A DNA stretch of 64,000 nt from Aquimarina sp. Aq107 (GTDB lineage Bacteria > Bacteroidota > Bacteroidia > Flavobacteriales > Flavobacteriaceae): contig NZ_OX030782.1 in assembly GCF_943733665.1 (NCBI RefSeq), forward strand, positions 5,256,501 to 5,320,500, in the 5' to 3' direction. Both the position numbers and the translations under genes were made by a program. Under the pieces are notes generated by a model. That model made no database searches. It saw nothing but the letters and a program-made list of their open reading frames with translations, and was not told the origin of the DNA. Positions within the stretch are counted from its first letter, which is position 1, and the number at the start of each line of letters is the position of its first letter. Of this stretch, positions 1 to 9,171 are shown in pieces.

Positions 1-36
1 TAAATATTTTTATTACTACTAATAAAATATTACTAA

Positions 37-366
37 TTATTGTCTAATTAATTTTTTAGAAAAATCTTCTTCTCCGATCTTAATTTTTAAAACATAAACA
101 CCAGGAGGGAGCGATGAAATATCTAACTGCTCTTTAGTTGTGATTACCTTAAATAATACGGTTCTACCTAAAACACTATAAACTCTACAAGTCATTGATT
201 TCCCAGATTTAGAAGTAATATTAAGAATATTACCAGAAACCGGATTTGGAAATACTTGAACTTCTTCTTGATCGTCTGTTTTTATAGTGGATTGTGCACT
301 AACTCCAGTAGAAAAGGAGAGTACAAAAATGCCAGTAAGTATGAGTAGTAAGTAGATTTTTTTCAT
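37..366 (-). CDS. Minimal T9SS-sorted secreted protein (signal peptide plus type A sorting domain)
   Basis: The 109-residue product is almost only export signals. Residues 1-25 form a Sec signal peptide (MKK, hydrophobic core, ending VSAQ). From about residue 38 the protein matches the type A C-terminal sorting domain of the Bacteroidota type IX secretion system: VFPNPVSG near the start, a central VYSVLGR, then the DISSLPPGVYVLKI element and a KKLIRQ end. About a dozen linker residues separate the two signals, so there is hardly any cargo. By family knowledge such domains are cleaved or attached to A-LPS at the cell surface. It could be the remnant of a larger secreted protein, but signal peptide and stop are both intact. 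It is transcribed away from the MATE gene. No function can be assigned beyond export. Confidence 0.8.
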   Translation of the reverse strand: MKKIYLLLILTGIFVLSFSTGVSAQSTIKTDDQEEVQVFPNPVSGNILNITSKSGKSMTCRVYSVLGRTVLFKVITTKEQLDISSLPPGVYVLKIKIGEEDFSKKLIRQ

Positions 367-673
367 AAAACTTTATTTTGGGACCATAAAAGTACAATAT
401 TTTATTAATAATTGAGTTAGGGTTGTCGTTTTTAAATGTTAAATCTCTACAAAAAAAACGATTTTATTTTCTTAATTACGGTTTTACCATTTTTAAATCC
501 CTGTTTTGATTTTTGTAGTTTCATAAAAAAAGTAGATATTTGTTTATTATGAAGTTATAAGGAATTATGTACGTCTTTTTGGAAATATCGGTCTCGGTAT
601 TATGTAGCTAAAGAAATCTTCTTTAGCTAGTTTCCATTTATATCTTTTTTTTTTCAACGTAATTCTTTTATTT
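367..673. other. Divergent intergenic region with a palindromic hairpin in the MATE leader
   Basis: AT-rich spacer between the T9SS-sorted gene and the MATE gene. The one clear structure is a perfect 10-bp inverted repeat with a 3-base loop at 606-628 (AGCTAAAGAA / TTCTTTAGCT), 46 bases before the MATE start, followed 20 bases later by a run of T. It could be a regulator palindrome or a leader hairpin. No ORF is supported here. Confidence 0.5.
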
Positions 674-2080
674 ATGACACAAAATAAACTTACTCTCACC
701 AAACTGTTCTCATATTTTAAATTAGCCGTTAGTGGCAAGGAACAACAATTTACGTCCGGAAGTATCCGTAAGGCTGTTTTTATGCTTGCAATTCCTATGA
801 TCTTAGAGATGATGATGGAATCTATTTTTGCTTTAGTTGATGCGTATTGGGTTTCTAACTTAGGCGCAAACGCAATTGCTACTGTAGGTTTAACAGAATC
901 AGTGATTACTTTAATTTATGCTGTGGCAATTGGACTCAGTATGGGTGTTACCGCAATAGTAGCTCGCAGAGTTGGAGAAAAGGATATTGAAGGAGCTTCA
1001 CAAGCAGCAGTTCAATCTATTTTTTTAGGAATTTCTGTAGCGGTAATTATTAGTGTAATAGGGATACTTTATCCGAAAGAAATTTTAGCTCTTATGGGTG
1101 CTGAGGCAGATTTAATAGCTGATGGATATGGGTATACTCAGGTTTTATTAGGAGGAAATATAACAATTATGTTATTGTTTCTGATTAATGCAGTTTTCCG
1201 AGGAGCAGGAGATGCTTCTGTTGCTATGAAAGTTCTAATAGTTTCTAATTTGTTAAATATTATTTTAGACCCACTTTTTATTTTTGGGTTTGGACCAATT
1301 CCAAGTTTTGGTGTACAGGGAGCCGCTATTGCAACAACAATTGGTAGAGGTAGTGCGGTACTATTACAACTTGCAATTCTTTTCTTTGGATGGAGTAAAA
1401 TCAAAGTGGCTTTTAAGGATATTGTTCTTAGATCGAAAGTGATGATTAATTTAATTAAGGTATCTCTTGGCGGGATTGGTCAGTTCATTATAGGTACTTC
1501 TAGTTGGGTATTTTTAATGCGCATTATGGCGGAGTTTGGGAGCGAGGTACTTGCAGGGTATACTATTGCAATTAGAGTATTGATGTTTACATTAATGCCA
1601 TCATGGGGGATGAGTAATGCGGCTGCAACATTAGTAGGGCAAAATCTAGGAGCAGCTAAGCCAGATCGAGCAGAACAATCAGTATGGAAAACCGGGAAAT
1701 ACAATGCTTATTTTATGATTGTTGTATCTGTACTATATTTAATTTTTGCAGAGGTAATTATCAAGATTTTTAGCAGTGAGCCTGAAGTGGTAAAATATGG
1801 AGCTTTAAGTTTACGAGTAATTGCGGCAGGTTATGTGTTTTATGCATATGGTATGGTGATTATTCAATCTTTTAATGGAGCAGGAGATACCAAAACACCA
1901 ACTATTATTAATTTCTTTTGCTTTTGGGTGTTTCAATTACCATTCGCCTATTTGGCTGCAATAGTATTGGATTGGGGAGCTATGGGAGTTTTCTTAGCAA
2001 TTACATTTGCAGAAGTGTTAATTGCTGTTGTTGGAATTATATGGTTTAGGAAGGGCACTTGGAAATCAGTAAAAGTATAA
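674..2080 (+). CDS. MATE family multidrug/Na+ efflux transporter
   Basis: A 468-residue polytopic inner-membrane protein with the two-fold repeated topology and length usual for MATE exporters (about 12 helices). After a roughly 30-residue cytoplasmic lead comes the first half (AIPMILEMMMESIFALVDAY), and the second half repeats the pattern from about residue 255. Family-typical stretches are WVSNLGANAIATVGL near residue 60 and FRGAGDASVAMK near 177, echoed by FNGAGDTKTPT in the second half. It probably exports cationic compounds in exchange for Na+ or H+; the substrate cannot be read from sequence. It is monocistronic, with a palindromic hairpin in its leader and a strong terminator after the stop. 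Confidence 0.93.
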   Translation: MTQNKLTLTKLFSYFKLAVSGKEQQFTSGSIRKAVFMLAIPMILEMMMESIFALVDAYWVSNLGANAIATVGLTESVITLIYAVAIGLSMGVTAIVARRVGEKDIEGASQAAVQSIFLGISVAVIISVIGILYPKEILALMGAEADLIADGYGYTQVLLGGNITIMLLFLINAVFRGAGDASVAMKVLIVSNLLNIILDPLFIFGFGPIPSFGVQGAAIATTIGRGSAVLLQLAILFFGWSKIKVAFKDIVLRSKVMINLIKVSLGGIGQFIIGTSSWVFLMRIMAEFGSEVLAGYTIAIRVLMFTLMPSWGMSNAAATLVGQNLGAAKPDRAEQSVWKTGKYNAYFMIVVSVLYLIFAEVIIKIFSSEPEVVKYGALSLRVIAAGYVFYAYGMVIIQSFNGAGDTKTPTIINFFCFWVFQLPFAYLAAIVLDWGAMGVFLAITFAEVLIAVVGIIWFRKGTWKSVKV

Positions 2081-2084
2081 ACAA

Positions 2085-2112
2085 AAAACACCCTCAAATT
2101 TGAGGGTGTTTT
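2085..2112. terminator. Bidirectional rho-independent terminator
   Basis: A perfect 14-bp inverted repeat (AAAACACCCTCAAA / TTTGAGGGTGTTTT) flanked by A and T runs. It lies between the convergent MATE and beta-helix lipoprotein genes, so it can stop transcription from both sides. Confidence 0.88.
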
Positions 2113-2155
2113 CTATATAAGATGAGATTTTATCTCTTTCTTTTATAATTTAGTT

Positions 2156-4075
2156 CTATAAAGAAGTTGCCCAAGCAAAATCAGCTGCTACTGTCGTAGA
2201 AGTACTATATGTTGTAGCTTCTGCTGCATCAGCACCATCAGCTTGTAAGTTAGAAGCTGGCGCGCTATCTCTAAAATCAAACTGAGTATCAAATCCAGTT
2301 AATGAAAGACCAGTAATAGTTGCTCCAGAGTTGTTTTTGATTTGTATCCCTGTTCCTCCCATTGTAGAAACTGCAGTAAAGTTAACCAGTGTTGGGTTGT
2401 TATTTACACCATCAGCTTCGATGGCAGTAGAGAAATCAGCGATGGTGATGTTTACGAATGTGTTCGTAAGTGTACCGTTCCATCCTTCAGTCCAGTCTAC
2501 AGCATCATCTTCAAGATTTTCTGCATAGAAATTAGTCATGTTTACAGTTCCTCCGAAGAATTCAACTCCGTCATCAGAACCTCCGATAACAGCAACGTTA
2601 GTAATTGTAGTTCCACTACCTACTGCATAAAGAGTTAAACCATTGAACTGAGAATCAGCATTGATCTGAGCACCTGTATTTTTAAGAACTAAGTAATTAA
2701 TAGTACCAGAATTATCTGTATCGTTAGTACCACCATAAACAAGACCACCTACTTCAGCAATAGCGTTTACTCCTTCGGTAGTAGTAGCGTCACCACAAAT
2801 AAGCAATCCACCCCAAGCTTGACCGTCATTTGACTCCATTACTACTGGATCAGCCATTGTTCCCTGGATATCTATAGAAGCTCCTTTTAATACAGCTAAG
2901 TAGTTTGCAGTTCCAGACTCAGAAGTAATTGTAGTTCCAGCTGGAATTGTTAAAGTAGCACCATTACTTACTAAAACAGGTCCACTTATTTCGTATGCTA
3001 CAGAAGCATCAAGCGTAAGATCGCTAGAAATAGTAGCAGGAAGTACGTTACCAGAACCAGTTCCTGCATCAATTACCCAAGCAAATAAACTAGCGTTTGT
3101 AGAAGATGTACTAAATACAGCGTCATCAGCAGTATCTGCATCAGCTCCGTCAATTTGTAAGTTAGAAGCTGGAGCGCTATCTCTAAAATCGAAAGATGTA
3201 TCAAATCCAGTTAAAGTTAAACCGTTGATAGTAGCACCAGAATCATTTTTGATTTGGATTGCAGTTCCTCCAGTAGAAGAGATTGCAGTAAAATTAACAA
3301 GTGTTGGGTTGTTATTTACACCATCAGCTTCGATTGCAGTAGAGAAATCTGTAATTGTGTTTAAAACATATCCGTTAGTAAGTGTTCCATTCCAACCTTC
3401 AGTCCAGTCTACAGCATCATCTTCATTGTTCTGTAAGTACATGTTAGTTACAGATACTGTTCCACCAAAAAATTCTACTCCATCATCAGTACCATTAATA
3501 ATACCAACATTGTCAATCGTAGTTCCAGAACCTACTGCATATAACGTAAGACCATTAAATTGTGAATCTGCATTTATTTGAGCACCAGCATCTCTAATTA
3601 TTAAATAATCAATATTTCCAGAGCTATCTGCGTCATTAGTTCCTCCATAGATAAGACCACCTACTTCTGCTGTAGCATCAGAACCTTCAGTAGTGGTAGC
3701 ATCTCCGCAGATTACTAAACCACCCCAAGCTCCTGCTGTACCATTAGAACGCATAATAACTGGATTAGCTGCTGTTCCTTGAATATCAATATCAGCACCT
3801 TTTAAAACCGCAAGGTAGTTTTCAACACCTGATTCAGATACGATTTCAGTACCTGCAGGTATAGTAAGAGTAACTCCTGACGCAACAGTTACAGTTCCTG
3901 TAATTGAGTATGTAACACTAGCGTCTAATGTAAGATCCTCACTGATAAGACCATTTAATATAGAATCATCAATAGGTGTTATTGGTCCACCATTGTCATC
4001 ATCACTACCACAGGAAACTGAAAGTAACCCCGTAATTAGTGCAAAGCTTAATAATTTACTTAACGTTTTCATCAT
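2156..4075 (-). CDS. Beta-helix-like surface lipoprotein with two tandem domains, partner of a TonB receptor
   Basis: A 639-residue lipoprotein. The N-terminus has a type II signal peptide with lipobox LLSVSC, then an acidic GSDDDNGG stretch. The rest is two homologous copies of about 300 residues (roughly 44-340 and 347-639), each opening with LTLDASV.Y.I.G and ending with FDFRDSAPASNLQ. Within each copy are repeated GLTLYAVGSGTTI, DDGVEFFGGTV and DDAVDWTEGWNGTLTN elements, which suggest a parallel beta-helix or similar solenoid; this fold is an inference. The gene starts 26 bases after the TonB receptor gene and must be its operon partner, probably an outer-membrane lipoprotein serving the receptor. 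The second pair downstream has a single-domain homologue. Ligand unknown; the phosphate-regulated neighbourhood suggests a phosphorus compound or metal. Confidence 0.75.
   Translation of the reverse strand: MMKTLSKLLSFALITGLLSVSCGSDDDNGGPITPIDDSILNGLISEDLTLDASVTYSITGTVTVASGVTLTIPAGTEIVSESGVENYLAVLKGADIDIQGTAANPVIMRSNGTAGAWGGLVICGDATTTEGSDATAEVGGLIYGGTNDADSSGNIDYLIIRDAGAQINADSQFNGLTLYAVGSGTTIDNVGIINGTDDGVEFFGGTVSVTNMYLQNNEDDAVDWTEGWNGTLTNGYVLNTITDFSTAIEADGVNNNPTLVNFTAISSTGGTAIQIKNDSGATINGLTLTGFDTSFDFRDSAPASNLQIDGADADTADDAVFSTSSTNASLFAWVIDAGTGSGNVLPATISSDLTLDASVAYEISGPVLVSNGATLTIPAGTTITSESGTANYLAVLKGASIDIQGTMADPVVMESNDGQAWGGLLICGDATTTEGVNAIAEVGGLVYGGTNDTDNSGTINYLVLKNTGAQINADSQFNGLTLYAVGSGTTITNVAVIGGSDDGVEFFGGTVNMTNFYAENLEDDAVDWTEGWNGTLTNTFVNITIADFSTAIEADGVNNNPTLVNFTAVSTMGGTGIQIKNNSGATITGLSLTGFDTQFDFRDSAPASNLQADGADAAEATTYSTSTTVAADFAWATSL
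2160..3950. repeat. Intragenic tandem duplication, about 0.9 kb unit
   Basis: The two halves of the lipoprotein gene are still alike at DNA level. For example the segment around 2380-2440 recurs around 3295-3350 with few changes, giving a period of about 915 bp (305 codons), and the block around 2540-2650 recurs near 3460-3570. Unit boundaries are approximate. Confidence 0.8.
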
Positions 4076-4101
4076 TGTTTATATTTAATTAAAATAAAGT
4101 T

Positions 4102-6951
4102 TTAAAATTTATAACTAACACTTAAAGAAGTTTCTATTCCTGTAGAATAAGATAAAATGGTGCTCTCAAATTGATCACCACTCACAACCTCTTGAATGAA
4201 TTGAGATCTTTTTATAGTTGGGTTTAATAAATTTTTGGCGGTTAGACCTATGCTCCAGCGGTCATTAATTTCTTTATTAGCAATAAAGTCTAATGTCACA
4301 AAACCTTGTTCTATAATTTCACCATTGAAAAATACGTCGGGTTGTTGTTGATTTCTGGGAGCTCCTAATGCAAAAATCTTATCTGATGTATAGTTACCTG
4401 TTAGTGTAAGTTCATATGGGAATTCTTCACCAGAATTAAAAGTAAGTGCTAGGTTAGAGATCCAGTCAGATGCACCTTCTAATCCAATTTCGGTTCTGTT
4501 CCCATACTTAAAGGTCTGTTCAAGAGTTCCGTCTTCTCTAATAACATCTTTTAAATCCTGCACGTGATCTAAATAAGATATGTTTCCACTAAGTCTTAAA
4601 TTAGGATTTGATTCTCGTTTCTTAATTATATATACTCTTCCTTCTAGTTCGAATCCTAAAATACGAGCTCTATCACCTGTATTGAAGTAAGAGAAAATAT
4701 CCTCTCCTCCTCTTTGTAATCCACGGTTTATAGGATCTTCAATTCTTTTATAGAATGTACTAAAGGATAGTAATTCATCACTTTCTGGGAAAAATTCTAC
4801 CTTGAAATCTACGTTGTAGTTTGTAGATCTTTCAACGTTAGGATTTCCCTGAAATACCTGTCCAACTTGCGATACGTATTGGAAAGGCGCAATTTCTTTA
4901 AATTCAGGTAATGTCTGCCCTAAACTTCCTGAAAGACGTAATGCTAACTTTTCATTTACTGCATATTTTAAGTTAACATATGGGTATAGGTTATCATATT
5001 CTTTGTTAGAAGAACCAATTCTAGCTTGACCAGTAGCAGGGTTCACGAAGTTTCCTACATCAAAGCTAACATCGATTTCATCTTTCTGATAACGAACACC
5101 AACTTGTGCTGTGAAGTTGTTAAATATTCCCGTAAAGTTTGCGTTACCAGAATAAGAAAGAAGCTCTGCGTCATAAGTATCTATTGGCTGCGTATTAAGT
5201 TGTAGTGCACCAGTGTCAAAATTTTGTTGAGTGAAGATATCACCTAAAGCATCTATTGATGTAGGGTTGATTTCTACATTACCTTCTTCAACTCCGAAAA
5301 ATTGAGATAAGAAATCTCTGGTTTTATTTCTAAAATCTCCACCAATATTTAATACAAAAATATCTTCTTCATCTTCGTTTTGCTTAAGAACCCATTCATC
5401 AGAAATTCTAGCATTAATTTCTTGATCGGTAATTTCTTGAACAGATTTTCTTTGCTGAAACCCTCCGGTAAATCCAAGTTCTATAATCCCATCTTCGTTC
5501 TCAGGTGTATTTGGGTTGTCATTAAGAATATTTACCTCATTACGAATTCTATTAGGTTCGTTAGCTACTAAATAGTTGAATCCAGCTGCCCATTCTAAGT
5601 TATTCTTTTCAGAAAGTGTATGTTCTCCGATAAGTTGTGTTGCTGATAGAAAAGTGCTCTTTATATTTTGATCTCTAAGAAATTGAGATCCTTCTTCGAT
5701 ATTATCTAGTTCTTCGAAAAACTCTGTAGTACGTTCACGTCCTGCTTCTAAGGTTTCTTCAAAAACTTTATTTATAGCAAAAGTGTTGAAAGATAATTTA
5801 TGATCATTGTTAACTTTGTATTGTGTATGAAACATAGCAGTCGAATTCACTGTACGTAACCAACGTCTTAAATCATCTTCTGGTACGATGTCCCGTAGGT
5901 TTCCTTGATCATATTCTCTGAATAAACCTTCACGATACTCATAATCAACGGATTGACCTCCACTGAAATAAACTTTCCAATTTCTTTCTTCACCTAAGAT
6001 ACCTCCAACATTAAACCCAAATCCGTAGTTAATAGGTGTGGATGCTTCTGTAGTATTCCAAGACTGTTGAGTTAAAGCGTTTACAAGATTATTAGCTTCA
6101 AACTCACGGCTATATATTCCTAAAGAAATATCATTGTTATTAGCTGTTGTCTTAAAATTGCTAAAAATATCACTATCTGCAGCATTCGAATTAACTCCTG
6201 CACTAACACTTACACCAATATCTTTGGTTTTTGTAACCTGTTTAGAAACGATGTCGATATTTCCAGAAGCAAGATCCGCCGAATTAGAAGGAGCAAAGGT
6301 TTTACTTATGGAAACATTTCCAATAAATCTTGTTGGGAATAATTCTAAGTCTATATTTTTTTTGTCGATGTTGTCGGAAGGTATCGGTAATCCATTAAGA
6401 GTAGTGCTTAGATAACGATCACCTAAACCACGTACATAAATATCTCCAGATCCTTCTGCTTTAGATACACCAGATATTTTGGTGGTAGCTGCGGAGGCGT
6501 TAGATACTCCAAGTCGTGTTAGTTGTTCTGCTCCTATACTCTCTTTTATTTGAACTGCATTTTTTTGTTCTAATAATAAAGCTTCTTCTCTTTCTCTACT
6601 TGTTTGCACTTTTATCACGACTTCTTCAAGCGCTGCTGCAGTAGCGCCAAGAGCAGTGTCAATTACAGTTACCTTATTAGGCTCTATAACTACATCAGGA
6701 ATACGTAACGTTTCATATCCCGTAAAACTAAATTCTAAGGTGTATGTTCCTGGAGTGATGTTAGTGATTTCATATTTTCCATCAAAATCCGAGGATGTAC
6801 CTTGAGTTGTACCTACAATAACAATATTGGCAAATGGTAATGGTTGGTTGTTTACTTCTTTGTCTAGAAGTGTTCCGGCAATGGATCCGGTTTCTTGTGC
6901 AAAATTTAATCCAAGATAAAACAGTGCGATAACTGTGAAAAATTTTCTCAT
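4102..6951 (-). CDS. TonB-dependent outer-membrane receptor with carboxypeptidase-regulatory-like N-domain
   Basis: A 949-residue outer-membrane transporter. The N-terminus is a Sec signal peptide ending NFAQ, then a CarboxypepD_reg-like beta-sandwich (about 20-110; GSIAGTLLDKEVNNQPLPFA, YEITNITPGTYTLEFSF). A plug domain follows (about 125-240; SKAEGSGDIYVRGLGDRYL), then a 22-strand barrel with the family-typical KNLLNPTIKRSQ near the end and a terminal aromatic residue (SYKF). It would import a ligand across the outer membrane using TonB/ExbBD energy. It is a close paralogue of the receptor at 9172-12027 and heads a two-gene operon with the lipoprotein 26 bases downstream. No 11-bp-phased repeats like those before its paralogue were found in its roughly 1 kb upstream region. 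Substrate unknown. Confidence 0.93.
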   Translation of the reverse strand: MRKFFTVIALFYLGLNFAQETGSIAGTLLDKEVNNQPLPFANIVIVGTTQGTSSDFDGKYEITNITPGTYTLEFSFTGYETLRIPDVVIEPNKVTVIDTALGATAAALEEVVIKVQTSREREEALLLEQKNAVQIKESIGAEQLTRLGVSNASAATTKISGVSKAEGSGDIYVRGLGDRYLSTTLNGLPIPSDNIDKKNIDLELFPTRFIGNVSISKTFAPSNSADLASGNIDIVSKQVTKTKDIGVSVSAGVNSNAADSDIFSNFKTTANNNDISLGIYSREFEANNLVNALTQQSWNTTEASTPINYGFGFNVGGILGEERNWKVYFSGGQSVDYEYREGLFREYDQGNLRDIVPEDDLRRWLRTVNSTAMFHTQYKVNNDHKLSFNTFAINKVFEETLEAGRERTTEFFEELDNIEEGSQFLRDQNIKSTFLSATQLIGEHTLSEKNNLEWAAGFNYLVANEPNRIRNEVNILNDNPNTPENEDGIIELGFTGGFQQRKSVQEITDQEINARISDEWVLKQNEDEEDIFVLNIGGDFRNKTRDFLSQFFGVEEGNVEINPTSIDALGDIFTQQNFDTGALQLNTQPIDTYDAELLSYSGNANFTGIFNNFTAQVGVRYQKDEIDVSFDVGNFVNPATGQARIGSSNKEYDNLYPYVNLKYAVNEKLALRLSGSLGQTLPEFKEIAPFQYVSQVGQVFQGNPNVERSTNYNVDFKVEFFPESDELLSFSTFYKRIEDPINRGLQRGGEDIFSYFNTGDRARILGFELEGRVYIIKKRESNPNLRLSGNISYLDHVQDLKDVIREDGTLEQTFKYGNRTEIGLEGASDWISNLALTFNSGEEFPYELTLTGNYTSDKIFALGAPRNQQQPDVFFNGEIIEQGFVTLDFIANKEINDRWSIGLTAKNLLNPTIKRSQFIQEVVSGDQFESTILSYSTGIETSLSVSYKF

Positions 6952-7372
6952 TTCGTGTCCTTAAAAAATCTGATACAAATAAATACGGTTTTACAGTAAG
7001 AAATCTTATCCTACTATTATCCTTAGTTTAAGGGATTGTAATTTGGTATAAATGAGAGAAAAGTTGTTTTTAGTACTCTTTTTTATTTTGTTTTACCGAT
7101 TAAACCTCAAAAACAAAATACTGATAATCAGGTAGTTAAAATACATTTCGTTTTACCTGCTAAAATTGATTTTGTTTTTTAAAAATCACAGGAGCAGATT
7201 ACGTTAATTTGTATAAAACTTTACAAAAAGATTATCTTAGTGTTAAATGGGGGCTATTTTAGATTTTTGGGTTAACAATCAGATAAACTCGTGCTAACTA
7301 TACTTAATATATTTTTGTATTTTTTTAGGAATTACCTTAAAATTCTCTTGCATTTATAATAGTCTTATTTGT

Positions 7373-7404
7373 AAACTCTTAAAAAAGCTTCTTTTTAAGA
7401 GTTT
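7373..7404. terminator. Strong stem-loop, terminator-like
   Basis: Perfect 13-bp arms (AAACTCTTAAAAA / TTTTTAAGAGTTT) with loop AGCTTC. It resembles a rho-independent terminator but no gene ends next to it on either strand. It sits 10 bases from the longer imperfect hairpin at 7415-7470. Confidence 0.55.
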
Positions 7405-7414
7405 AATAAAAAAG

Positions 7415-7470
7415 AGAAGGCTGAAGAGAAACATTATTGTTGTTGGATAATAATGATCTTCCAGCCTTCT
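7415..7470. repeat. Long imperfect inverted repeat (possible structured RNA)
   Basis: A 56-base imperfect palindrome. Outer arms AGAAGGCTG / CAGCCTTCT are perfect, AAGA / TCTT continues with one bulged C, and inner arms CATTATT / AATAATG close on a loop near GTTGTTGG. There is no coding gene here. It could be a small structured RNA, a processed leader element, or a relic of a small mobile element. Confidence 0.5.
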
Positions 7471-7896
7471 ACGAACACGTATCTTTATATCAATCGAATA
7501 TCTTCTGATTCTTAAAGAAACTGAACTGATAATTTTGTATTTGTTTAAATATTTTTTTGGGATAAAATCTGAAAGCAAATTACAGGAGTTTAGCTGTGAT
7601 TTGTTTTAACTTATTATTATTCTTGAATTAAGGAAGTGTAACTTTTACCAAAAAGTAATAGATAGGTTTGATTTAGGTTTTTAGCACTGTGATTTGGTTT
7701 TTTTAGATAGCATCGAGAATTAATTGTTTGTTTTTCAGTAGGTTTTGTTGCGTTTACTGGTTTTGAGCGTGTTTATTATGATATTTTAATAATAGACTTT
7801 TTTATTTTTAATTATTAAAAAAGTATTATCTCAACGTTAAATGACATTAAACTTTCAGAAGTGCTTTACAGTTATTTAAAATAAGATCTCGTAAAA

Positions 7897-7928
7897 AAAA
7901 GCATCTTGAAAATCTTCAAGATGCTTTT
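7897..7928 (-). terminator. Rho-independent terminator of the second TonB/lipoprotein operon
   Basis: Perfect 14-bp arms (AAAAGCATCTTGAA / TTCAAGATGCTTTT) with a 4-base loop, flanked by A/T runs. It lies 36 bases beyond the stop of the lipoprotein gene. Confidence 0.85.
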
Positions 7929-7963
7929 AAATAGCTTAATATTAGCTGAATTCTTATTTCGAA

Positions 7964-9127
7964 TTAGTTACGAGTCCATCCAGAATTCCATGAGTTGTAA
8001 TCTGCACCAGTTCCATTACCAACACCAGTGATTACATCTGCTTCTCCAAAAGTGGTTCCAGTATCATTTTTAAGAGTAAGAGTAATATCATCAAAAGTGA
8101 TATCTGTAACAGAAGTTTCATCGCTTAATACACCGTTTCCAGTCTCGGTATCATCAAGGTCAAAACCTTCTGCAAAACCTTCTAATAACACATTGGTAAA
8201 TACAGCTCTTGTTCCAGCACGTAATCTGATAGCTTCATTCTCATTAGAAGAACCAAGTCCATTAATGGTTAGGTTTGTAACTGTAGGAGCAGACCAAAAT
8301 ACAGGATTAGAGTTGTTTCCGATATCTGTATTAAAACCATCACCTTCTATTCCTTTGTCATGAGATTGTCTGTGCTCGATATATACATTTGTTAAAGTTC
8401 CTGTAAATCCTTCAGTCCAGTCTACAGAATCATCCTGCGAACCTACAACAGATATGAATGAAGCGTTAACCGTTCCTCCAAAAAACTCTACTCCATCATC
8501 TGCTCCTTCAAAAGCTTGTATGTATTCTATTGTAGTTCCATTTCCTACTGCGTAGAATGAAAATCCATTATTTTCTGAAGCTGCATCCGCTGCACCACCA
8601 GAATATTCGATACGAACGTATCTAAGGATCCCTGAGTTGTCATCTACTACACTACCACCGTATGGTAATCCTCCAATTTCGGAAGTAGAAGTTGCGTCTC
8701 CTCCAACAACGGAGTTTATAGGTGCTTTACCTAATAAGATTAAACCTCCCCAGTCTCCAGGATTAGGAGTTGAGGTAGCAGAAGTAAATACAATTGGGTT
8801 AGAAGAAGTTCCTTCTGCGTTGATTATTCCTCCTTGTAATACAGCGATGTATACATCAGATCCGGTTGCTGCACGTACAACTACACCAGGCTCTACAGTT
8901 AATGTAAAACCTTCAGGAACTATAAGTGCGCTAGTAAGCGAGTACTCAGTATTTGACTCAAGAGTAAGGTCTTCTGTAAGAGTACCTCCTATAACTTCAC
9001 TCGTAGGATCAACTGGAGAACCATCACCATTGATGTTAATCGTTATGTCTGATGTATCGTCACTTGCACATGCAGCGAAAAGCATTGCAATGACAGTAAT
9101 TTTTAAAAGAAATATGTTTGCTTTCAT
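7964..9127 (-). CDS. Single-domain beta-helix-like lipoprotein, partner of the second TonB receptor
   Basis: A 387-residue lipoprotein. The signal peptide ends in the lipobox LFAAC, followed by ASDDTSD. The single domain (about 45-387) is homologous to each half of the 639-residue lipoprotein: LTEDLTLESNTEYSL, a VLQGG(I/A) segment, WGGLILLGKAP, GGLPYGGSVVDDNSG, FYAVGNGTTIEYI, DDGVEFFGGTV and DSVDWTEGFTGTLTN recur in the same order. It lies 44 bases after the TonB receptor gene and shares its terminator, so the two are probably co-transcribed. The fold is inferred to be a beta-solenoid. It may capture the ligand at the surface or plug the receptor from outside; this is inference. Confidence 0.75.
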   Translation of the reverse strand: MKANIFLLKITVIAMLFAACASDDTSDITININGDGSPVDPTSEVIGGTLTEDLTLESNTEYSLTSALIVPEGFTLTVEPGVVVRAATGSDVYIAVLQGGIINAEGTSSNPIVFTSATSTPNPGDWGGLILLGKAPINSVVGGDATSTSEIGGLPYGGSVVDDNSGILRYVRIEYSGGAADAASENNGFSFYAVGNGTTIEYIQAFEGADDGVEFFGGTVNASFISVVGSQDDSVDWTEGFTGTLTNVYIEHRQSHDKGIEGDGFNTDIGNNSNPVFWSAPTVTNLTINGLGSSNENEAIRLRAGTRAVFTNVLLEGFAEGFDLDDTETGNGVLSDETSVTDITFDDITLTLKNDTGTTFGEADVITGVGNGTGADYNSWNSGWTRN

Positions 9128-9171
9128 GATTTTTATTTTAATTAATTGTATTCGTGTTCGTTTTAATTGGG

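Larger units (their letters stand above)
6952..7963. other. One-kilobase intergenic region with two tandem hairpins
   Basis: Very AT-rich gap between the two TonB/lipoprotein pairs. It contains the promoter region of the upstream receptor, two adjacent stem-loops (7373-7404 and 7415-7470) and the terminator of the second pair (7897-7928). The 74-codon frame at 7354-7578 on the minus strand is built largely from these stem-loops and is not supported as a gene. Nothing else is recognisable. Confidence 0.6.

Noticed and set aside
7354..7578. 74-codon minus-strand frame in the long gap between TonB pairs
   Set aside because: It is formed by the stem-loops at 7373-7470 and has a lysine/arginine/phenylalanine-rich composition typical of chance frames in AT-rich DNA.
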